The position numbers were made by a program, and so were the translations under genes. From positions 1,736,001-1,800,000 of the forward strand of contig JAIUPT010000033.1 in NCBI GenBank assembly GCA_022315425.1: 64,000 nucleotides of DNA, written 5' to 3'. Shown one piece after another: positions 57,921 through 64,000 of the stretch. The first letter of the stretch is position 1. Each line of letters begins with the position of its first letter. The stretch comes from Pseudevernia furfuracea. Taxonomy: Eukaryota; Ascomycota; Lecanoromycetes; Lecanorales; Parmeliaceae. The notes below the pieces were generated by a model, which was not told the DNA's origin, searched no databases, and was given only the letters and a program-made list of their open reading frames with translations.

Positions 57921-58266
57921 GTTGTGGGCAGCAAGGCTGAGGCACAAGGCTGCGTTTATCCGAATGTTCCGTAGGCCATGGACACATGGAGTCTCACGAC
58001 TGATGCAGCGCTAAATCTTTCCATGTCTGTCATCGGATCAGAAAGCGGGGAGGCCGAGAAGGTATTGACTAAGCGAATGCCAGTCGATCTGGTCATGGAA
58101 GACAGATTTGAAGCACCAACTAGACACTTCACAGCAGACAGGTTGCATATCTTTGTTCTGCGATCAGGCCACCTCTACCAAATCTTCTATTCACCTCAAT
58201 ACTCCTTACTGGGTGATCCGGAATGATATTCTGGCCCTTGAATAAGACTTGCTTGACTCCCTTCAA
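57921..58266. promoter_or_regulatory. Divergent region, PARP-like gene / 58267 gene
   Basis: An 82-residue plus-strand frame at 57978-58226 (MDTWSLTTDAALNL...) could be an upstream reading frame or an unrecognised first exon of the 58267 gene. No splice pair was found that joins them convincingly. Confidence 0.3.
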
Positions 58267-59874
58267 ATGGCAAGACAAAAACTTCCTAAGACGCCAGGGC
58301 ATTGGCATGATTCTAGTTGGACTTCTGGTTCTATAAGCGTCGAAAGCGAAGATATACAGGACGATAGTGAGGATTGGCACGATTCTAGTTGGACTTCTGG
58401 TTCTATAAGCATCGAAAGCGAAGATATACAGGACGATAGTGAGGATAGGTCAGTCCTAACACCAGACCTGACACTCATCAGCGAACTGCTTGAAAATATC
58501 GAGCGGAGCCCGCTGGGTCAAGAGGCTCACGTATTGCTTATGCAGCATTACGCCATGTGTGGGTGGCATGATGCGGCAAAGGATGAGGCGCATCGAGTTC
58601 TGGAAATTGATCGCACCGCCAAAGAAGCCCAGAAGTACTTAGAGAACCATCGCAAGGTGAGCCTACGAAGGAGCGATGAAGCTGGGAACAGGAAGGGGAA
58701 AGCGAAGGGGAAATCTTCGCTTTCCAAAGAAGGCATCAAGTCCCAGGCAAAGCATGGGAAGTCCACAAGTCCCGGACAGCAGAGCGCTCAAGCTCCAATA
58801 TGGCGGCCGAGTCTCTTCCCAATCACATCCAGCGCGGCGTCTCTGCAGGAACTTGAGGAAGGATATGTTGCATTGCTGGAGAATGCTGAGCTCTGCCTCA
58901 ATGAAACCAAGCTCTTAAAAGACCTAAAGGCTCCAAAGTGTGATATCCAGATCTCGGACCTCGAAGCATTGGCAAAAGGTCAAGTGAACAGTGTCGTGAG
59001 ACATACGCCTCTAGAAGGTGTAAAAGTAGTCGCGGAGGCGATACTAGCCGATAGCAGGGACGGAGGCCAACATGGATTGAACGCCGCGGTGAAGGATCTG
59101 GAGGACTTGACCAGGTGGTGCAGGAAGTCGGGAGATTCCGCAGAGAGTTCTGGGAAGGGCAAAAGCAGATCAACTGGCAACGATGACCAAGACAGAATCC
59201 GTGAGGCGCTGGTCAAGCGTGTGAAAGCATTGAAGGCTTTACTGCCGAAGAATTTGCAACCAGTCGCAGGCTTGGCAATGATGCACGCGGACCACGAGGT
59301 TCTTCATCGAAAGTACATCAATGATGAGACTATGGCTTTCGATGCAGTATCTGATATCCCGAGAGCCAACTTCTGGACTAGTGAAGATGGATACGCGTGG
59401 GATATGGAGGAATTAGCGAGAGCAATCAAGAGCGGCAAAGGCGTGATGAGAAACCCGCTCAGTAAGCAAATGTTTACGAGGGCCGATATACGGGCGATCA
59501 TTCAGCATTCTCTCGGGAAAGGGCTCCAAGCTTTGCAGGTGAAGCAAAGCAAGCTCAAGCGCGGTGTACGACCGCAGACCATTGACGAGCTTGATAAGCT
59601 AGCGAAGGTGTTACTGGGGGACACGTCCGATGATGGAAAGCCAAGTCATCTCGCAGTGGAGGTTTTTGTTTCGTTCTTAGAGACGCTACCGAGTGGTGAA
59701 CAAGAAGCCATTGATAACCTGAAAGTACCTGCGACGGACAGTCACACAGGGATGGCATTCGATGCAACGATTGGCGAAGCAGTGAAAGACGTCGAGGGGA
59801 ACAGAATATGCAGCCATAAGGCCGGAGATCTGCTAGCCCAAGCTGTGAAGTACTTGGGAGACAGTTCAGTGTAA
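58267..59874 (+). CDS. TPR-like / U-box-like protein of unknown function with an internal 24-residue duplication
   Basis: A single exon of 535 residues from ATG 58267. Residues 12-59 are two copies of a 24-residue acidic unit (WHDSSWTSGSIS-x-ESEDIQDDSED, with x Val or Ile), from a 72-bp DNA duplication. A TPR-like helical pair follows (EAHVLLMQHYAMCGWHDAAK, HRVLEIDRTAKEA). A basic Lys/Gly/Ser-rich linker and helical regions follow. Then comes FWTSEDGYAWDMEELARAI with GVMRNPLSKQMFTRADIR, which has the spacing of a degenerate U-box (no metal ligands needed), where an E2 enzyme could bind. The C-terminal 100 residues are helical. I recall similar fungal proteins without an assigned role; the U-box idea is inference. 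Confidence 0.6.
   Translation: MARQKLPKTPGHWHDSSWTSGSISVESEDIQDDSEDWHDSSWTSGSISIESEDIQDDSEDRSVLTPDLTLISELLENIERSPLGQEAHVLLMQHYAMCGWHDAAKDEAHRVLEIDRTAKEAQKYLENHRKVSLRRSDEAGNRKGKAKGKSSLSKEGIKSQAKHGKSTSPGQQSAQAPIWRPSLFPITSSAASLQELEEGYVALLENAELCLNETKLLKDLKAPKCDIQISDLEALAKGQVNSVVRHTPLEGVKVVAEAILADSRDGGQHGLNAAVKDLEDLTRWCRKSGDSAESSGKGKSRSTGNDDQDRIREALVKRVKALKALLPKNLQPVAGLAMMHADHEVLHRKYINDETMAFDAVSDIPRANFWTSEDGYAWDMEELARAIKSGKGVMRNPLSKQMFTRADIRAIIQHSLGKGLQALQVKQSKLKRGVRPQTIDELDKLAKVLLGDTSDDGKPSHLAVEVFVSFLETLPSGEQEAIDNLKVPATDSHTGMAFDATIGEAVKDVEGNRICSHKAGDLLAQAVKYLGDSSV
58301..58444 (+). repeat. Two-copy 72-bp tandem repeat within the 58267 gene
   Basis: 58301-58372 and 58373-58444 match except for a few bases (for example GCGTCG versus GCATCG). 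The repeat keeps the reading frame. Confidence 0.9.
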
Positions 59875-60242
59875 ATCTCAGTAATATATTCTTGACTCTC
59901 GAAAAGTGGTCTCTCTCCTGATGCCGATTGCTGCGCTTGTATGATAATCCCACTTAGAAGTTGTTTATATTGAGTGAACAGCGCTCCCGAAAGTTCAGCC
60001 AGGGTGTCGTAAACTCGTAGGAGCTTAGGCTATCATCCAAGCATCTGAAAGCGGCAGCTCTGGGAGGGCACTCGACAGAGCTGAGGGTCAAGTTTTGGGT
60101 TCGAAGCTCGTGGTTTTCCTAGACATCGACGTTGAATGGGCGGGGATTATGAGCCCACGATTCCTGGCCCTGACAGCATGAACGGGTTGTAAAAAGGGCA
60201 CGGATATTGGACTACAAGTCCTTTCTTCTCTCTGCCCTTTTA
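59875..60242. other. Intergenic between convergent genes
   Basis: 3' flanks of the 58267 gene and of bfr2. No gene seen. Confidence 0.5.
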
Positions 60243-62016
60243 CTACCCAAACAACCTCAACCTCACTTCCCCTTCCATCCCTTCTCCGTTCTCGCCCTCC
60301 ATCTCCTCCACATCATCAACTCCATCAATGCCCTCGGCCTCACCCAATCGCAGTTTCCTCCCAAACAAACTTCCAAACAACTCCCCCCTTTGCCTCTCCC
60401 CCCAAGTTCCCAAATCCTCCGGCGCCATGAAATTCTGCAGTTTCTCATGGACAGTATATCGCATTTTCCGCCCCTTACTCGCTTTCGTATCGACGGGTTT
60501 CTTCACTTTGAACAGTCGACTGCTTGGCAAAGATGTCCCGTTGGAAGTGATAGTGACAATGCCGGTGGTGATGGTAGGATCAACCATGCGTTGGTCGACG
60601 AGTTCGCGGAGCAGGAGTGTGTAGAATTCTGCGTCGTCGTAGATGGAAGGGTCGGAGGGGATGCGGGAAGCAGCTTGGATTGGGGCGCAGCTTCGTGGTA
60701 TTTGCGTCTTCGCCGTTAGTTTTTCGACATTCGTGCCCGAGAGGTATTGGTCTAGGATGCTTGTGAGAGGTTGTTGGGGTGTTTGGGAGAATTTGTTGGC
60801 GGATGGGAGGGCGGCGGCGGGATTGGTCTTTTGAGACCATTTTGTCAGGTTTGATCGACGCTTGGGAATGCTGACCACTTCGTATTCTTGCATTCTTTTC
60901 CAGAGGCTCGAGGAAGCCGAGACGACCGAGGGAAGGCTCCTGGAAGTGGAAGGTTGAAGGGAAGAGCGGAGCTCAGAGAGGGTGTCGAATAATTGTAGTG
61001 CGGCCTTTTCGGCCGCTTCGATGGCTTCAGAATGGCCATCCGATCCAGTAGCGGAGGTGTCCATGGAGTTCGTAGCTATGAGCGCTTTCTGGAGCTTGAT
61101 GCGTGTATTGAGTAGAGAGTCGAAGGTGGTACGTTGGTGTTTGATGGCTTGGCCTTTCGTCCTGTCTGCTTTCGCGGCTTTTGAGAGGGACGCCGCTACT
61201 GTCTTTTGCTCCTCGGCCATCATGTTGCGGAGAGCTGTTCGATCGTCCGCTTTCGGCTCTGTGGGGCCATCGCTGATGCTGGTGCCGACGCTGTCATCAT
61301 CTGTAGCATCCTCATCCTCCATTTCAACGTCGTCTGAGTCACGGTCCTCCTCTTCTACGGCGCTCTCTAGGTCATTAACTTCGTCGTCCATGTCTTCGTC
61401 TCCAGGGCTTCCATCTTCTAGACTAGATGCTCCATCCTCTTCCCCAGTCACTCGCGATATCCCACTGTCCCTGAATGTGAATTTTGCGAACTTCTCCTCA
61501 TCGCCGCTCTCAAATGCTTCATCGCTATCAATCTCTTCATCAGCATCCGAATGCTGCTTGTCTAGATCTTCATCTGGGTCCGCGTATTGTACACTTTCGG
61601 AGTCCTCCTGCTCGCTATGGCTACCGAATGGGTTGTCATCGTTTTCCGCTTTGCGAAGGGCATCTCGGCTGACGCTCGCACCTGTATACTGAGGTCCTAG
61701 GTCAATGCGGTCCGCCTTTCGAATTTTGCTCTTCCTGGTGAGTTGTCAGCATAGTCAATGGCCAATGTTTGCGCTTAAGACCTACCCAACATCCAGATAA
61801 TGCTCGCGCGCCTCAGTTATTTCCTCGCCATCGCCAGCTGAATCTGAGCCATTTTCTTCATCAAATTGACCAGCATCGTCCTCTGGATCAAGATCTGGAA
61901 GACATTAGACCTAGACCTGGCGAAAAAAGGACAGGATCGTACCAACCTTTTGGCGCAGGATTTTCAAAATCTGCCAGTTGTTCTGCCCATGATTTGGTGG
62001 CTTTACCGTTCGCCAT
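60243..62016 (-). CDS. bfr2: Bfr2/AATF, ribosome biogenesis (SSU processome) protein
   Basis: Nucleolar protein needed for 18S rRNA maturation (AATF/Che-1 family). Exons are 61947-62016, 61786-61894 and 60243-61734, with introns of 52 and 51 nt and matching phases, giving 556 residues. It starts MANGKATKSWAEQLADFENP. Acidic stretches follow (DLDPEDDAGQFDEENG and long D/E runs), with the conserved HYLDVGKSKIRKADRIDLG and PQYTGASVSR blocks. The AATF domain (about residues 280-400) has LRNMMAEEQKTVAASLSKAA, TRIKLQKALIATNSM and LWKRMQEYEV. The C-terminal TRAUB domain has FYTLLLRELVDQRM, then KASKGRKMRYTVHEKLQNFM and FGSLFGRKL. The length is normal for the family. Confidence 0.9.
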
Positions 62017-62265
62017 GAGCAAAATTCAAGGATAGCGGCGAATGGGAATTTTGGAAGTTGGTAGCGGCAAGCGGCTACACTAGCGGTCCTACGCTATCCA
62101 CGTGTAAGGCCTCGGCCCGAAAGTATATGCTAGAAAGGCTTTGTATCAAATGGAAGTCACCAAATTAAAACTCACCAAAATCAATCGCGATCATATCTAG
62201 GTAGAGCTCTGTAACACTTCAGATACTTCAAAGAATCTCCAAAAGGGCGGAAAACACCCTATGTG

Positions 62266-62345
62266 GGCTGAACTGGGATTTGAACCCAGAACTTCTATAA
62301 GTCAGGTAAACCTACAAGAAATCTGCCACTGAACTTATCAATTCT
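62266..62345 (-). tRNA. tRNA-like sequence (degenerate tRNA or tRNA-derived SINE head)
   Basis: On the minus strand a perfect T arm, CTGGG-TTCAAAT-CCCAG, contains a good B box (GGTTCAAATCC). TAAGTTCAGTGGCAG upstream resembles an A box, at about 51 nt from the B box. The 3' strand TTCAGCC lacks a good partner: the expected 5' strand GAATTGA pairs at only about four of seven positions. The anticodon stem does not form cleanly. It is probably not a working tRNA. Confidence 0.35.
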
Positions 62346-62834
62346 CTTGGCCAGTAAACCGCCAAGATCGCGTGGAAGTTGGCGGTGCAATGTACAGCAT
62401 ATCAGTCGCAACAATCATGCGACCCAGTCTACGGGCTACTTGTACGCAATTTTTGAGCTCTCAAAATCAAGGAAAGAAGACCGCTCGGAGCCAGAGACAG
62501 CAGTGCCAAGGAAAAAACCGTCAAAAGGGACCCCTTCTTTTAGCGCCACCCGTCATCCCGCAAATTCCAGAAACCAAGAAATCGAAATCCGGGGCTCGGA
62601 GGAATAATATCAACAAACATTCTTCAACCCTTCCACCTTCATTAATCTCATTCCCATCATTATTCTTGTTCAACCAAACTCCTCGCAACTTCCTACAGCC
62701 CGTTAAACCCCCCTCCACCGATTACCTTCATCACGTTGATCCTCACACCCTCACTCACCCTAGCAAGCCTAATCAACCAACCAACCAACCAATCCTTCCA
62801 CCCAAGAACCGCAACAACAACAACAACAACAACA
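62346..62834. promoter_or_regulatory. Upstream region and 5'UTR of the small membrane protein gene
   Basis: It contains (CCAA)n-like repeats (62774-62794) and CAACAACAACAACAACAACAA just before the ATG, a CA-rich leader common in well expressed fungal genes. Frames here lack protein pattern. Confidence 0.45.
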
Positions 62835-63376
62835 ATGTCCTCCCTCGCCTCCGGGATCTCGAACCTCTTCTCCTCCCTCTTCGAAATCCTCTCCGGCATC
62901 CTCAACGGCGTCGTCTCCGCCCTCCAGTCCGTCTTCGGCCTCGCGCAGGACCTCGTCGCCAGTATCTTCGACCTCATGAGCGGCGTCATCGGGTTCGTGC
63001 TCGGTGAGTTTTGTTTGTGCGGGGGGGTTTCTTTTTTTACATATATCGTGCGTCAATCACAACTCGCCCCCCCCCAAAAAAAGGCAGTCAGTTTGGGCAA
63101 AATGTGCTGCTCGCGTTGCGTGTGTATTATGGAATCGATGGGAATTTTCGGGGAGGGAGGGGGGGGGGAGAGGGAGGAAAAGGGGGTGGGAAGTGGATTG
63201 TGTTTTTTTGTGTTTTTGTGTTTGTGACGGTTGGGAGTGAAGAGCTGATGTGCGATCCTGTATTTGTAGGCAATATCGTCATCATCGGCGTACTCGTGGC
63301 GGCCTATGTCGGATACTCGGCCTACAGGCAGAAGAACCAGGGGGGTGGGATCACGGGGGGTGTGAAGAGGTCTTGA
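62835..63376 (+). CDS. Small membrane protein of unknown function (91 residues)
   Basis: Exons 62835-63003 and 63270-63376 are joined by a 266-nt GTGAGT...TTGTAG intron. The first 55 residues form a long amphipathic to hydrophobic stretch (NLFSSLFEILSGILNGVV, SVFGLAQDLVASIFDLMSGV). A strongly hydrophobic membrane segment crosses the splice junction (GFVLGNIVIIGVLVAAYVGY). The tail is short, polar and basic (RQKNQGGGITGGVKRS). It probably sits in a membrane with the tail on one face; a role is not known to me. The intron is the longest seen here and is full of G and C homopolymers. An unspliced frame to 63227 exists but loses the membrane segment. Confidence 0.65.
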
Positions 63377-63899
63377 AACAGTTGGGTGCTCTGGCGCGGA
63401 GGGGAAGGAAAGGGGAGGGGGAGGGTGGATGCTGAGAAAGGATGGAGACTGGAAAGGAGCGTGGCTGGTCGATATCATCCCGTGGTCTTGTGATGGTCTG
63501 TTGGTGTTGTGAACACGCTAGCTACACTTTAATGGATGGAATAGCGCGGTTGCATGCGTGCTTTCTATGGTAGTATAGATACCCTTCTTGTTAGTTTGGT
63601 CACGGATGTAAGTTTCGTGGTGTGATGGCGAAAGAGTGCAAGCTCTTTTTCCATCTCGGTTTGTTGTATTTGTCAATTATTAAATACAATATATTGGTAG
63701 AGACCGATTGACGCGTTTCAAGATTTTAGACCGAAATTGTAGAAAAAGTCCTCTTGTCTAATCCTAATCCTCTAAGTGTGTATCCTACGCAATGCAGTCA
63801 ACGCGTGCCAATATCTATACACGAGATCAAGCACAAATGCAAGCGAGCATCGTAATTCGTAGCTTCATCGCCAAGAGGCATCCCGGCCCGCTATGGATG
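63377..63899. other. Intergenic, no gene seen
   Basis: 3' flanks of the small membrane protein gene and of the gene at the right edge. Only short frames. Confidence 0.5.
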
Positions 63900-64000
63900 T
63901 TATTGCTCCCAATCATCCTCCACTTTGCATTCTGCTACCAGAGAGTCTTCAGAAGAGTCAAAGTGTTTGGCCCACACGTGATCTCTGTCATCTACTTGCG
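63900..64000 (-). CDS. C-terminal end of an unidentified gene (cut by window edge)
   Basis: The minus strand reads 33 in-frame residues ending in RDHVWAKHFD, SSEDSLVAEC and KVEDDWEQ before TAA at 63900-63902. The alternation of charged and hydrophobic residues looks like a helical protein end, and the other frames are closed. The product cannot be named from so little sequence. Confidence 0.45.
   Translation of the reverse strand, partial: QVDDRDHVWAKHFDSSEDSLVAECKVEDDWEQ

Noticed and set aside
60982..61692. Plus-strand open frame of 236 Ser-rich residues
   Set aside because: Antisense of the acidic part of bfr2, where GAG/GAT codons read as Ser/Leu on the other strand.
62266..62345. Functional tRNA-Tyr with a short intron (GTA triplet in the loop)
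   Set aside because: The anticodon stem that places GTA correctly leaves a one-base variable loop, and the acceptor stem pairs poorly.

Overview
The window looks like nuclear DNA of a filamentous ascomycete (Pezizomycotina). Introns are short (mostly 43-72 nt) with GTRNGT-type donors and CTRAC/CTNAC-like branch points. The housekeeping genes recognised are fungal-type (Kar5, mitoribosomal L6, BCKDH E1-alpha, Coq5, Rsc9, a Yju2/CCDC130 splicing factor, Rad4/XPC, Bfr2/AATF). The repeats carry what looks like RIP damage: almost purely C/T and G/A transitions, with stop codons concentrated where tryptophan or glutamine codons would be. The species cannot be named from the sequence alone.

Layout. 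1-778 is the 5' part of a KAR5 gene (minus strand, cut by the window edge). From about 1.3 to 26.7 kb lies a nested transposon island. Nest A is a gag-only Copia-type LTR element (1505-12829) that was hit by a Ty3/gypsy chromovirus (Gypsy-1, 2053-8407, target duplication ACACT) and by a short gag-only LTR element (GagLTR-A, 9608-12376, target duplication AGCAG). Nest B is a Fot1/pogo-type DNA transposon (13440-24783, 46-bp terminal inverted repeats) that was hit by a second chromovirus copy (Gypsy-2, 13852-20201, target duplication TAAAG) and by a second gag-only element in reverse orientation (GagLTR-B, 21052-23665, target duplication CAAAG). Every nested insertion has exact 5-bp target duplications. 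Gypsy-2 is the better preserved chromovirus. It keeps a gag frame ending in A AAA AAC TAG (a canonical -1 frameshift site) and then a pol frame with protease, reverse transcriptase, RNase H, integrase and a C-terminal chromodomain. GagLTR-A has apparently identical LTRs and an intact gag with no pol, so it would depend on another element for reverse transcription and integration. Decayed host genes sit at the island borders.

From 27.4 kb to the end the window is gene-dense: mitoribosomal uL6m; a Ulp1/C48-like protease gene with an in-frame TAA inside the catalytic domain; a broken small secreted protein gene; BCKDH E1-alpha and COQ5 in a divergent pair; a Rec114-like protein; RSC9 and a Yju2B/CCDC130 homologue in a divergent pair; a secreted protein of unknown role; an F-box pseudogene; RAD4 next to a divergent nuclear protein of unknown role; a PARP-like gene with a decayed N-terminal region; a protein with a TPR-like and a U-box-like segment and a fresh 72-bp internal duplication; BFR2; a degenerate tRNA-like sequence; a 91-residue membrane protein; and the C-terminal end of another gene at the right edge. 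The genes do not form one pathway. The only functional grouping by position is the divergent mitochondrial pair (BCKDH E1-alpha and Coq5). The features most worth following up are the two unrelated gag-only LTR families living beside a chromovirus that could have mobilised at least one of them.
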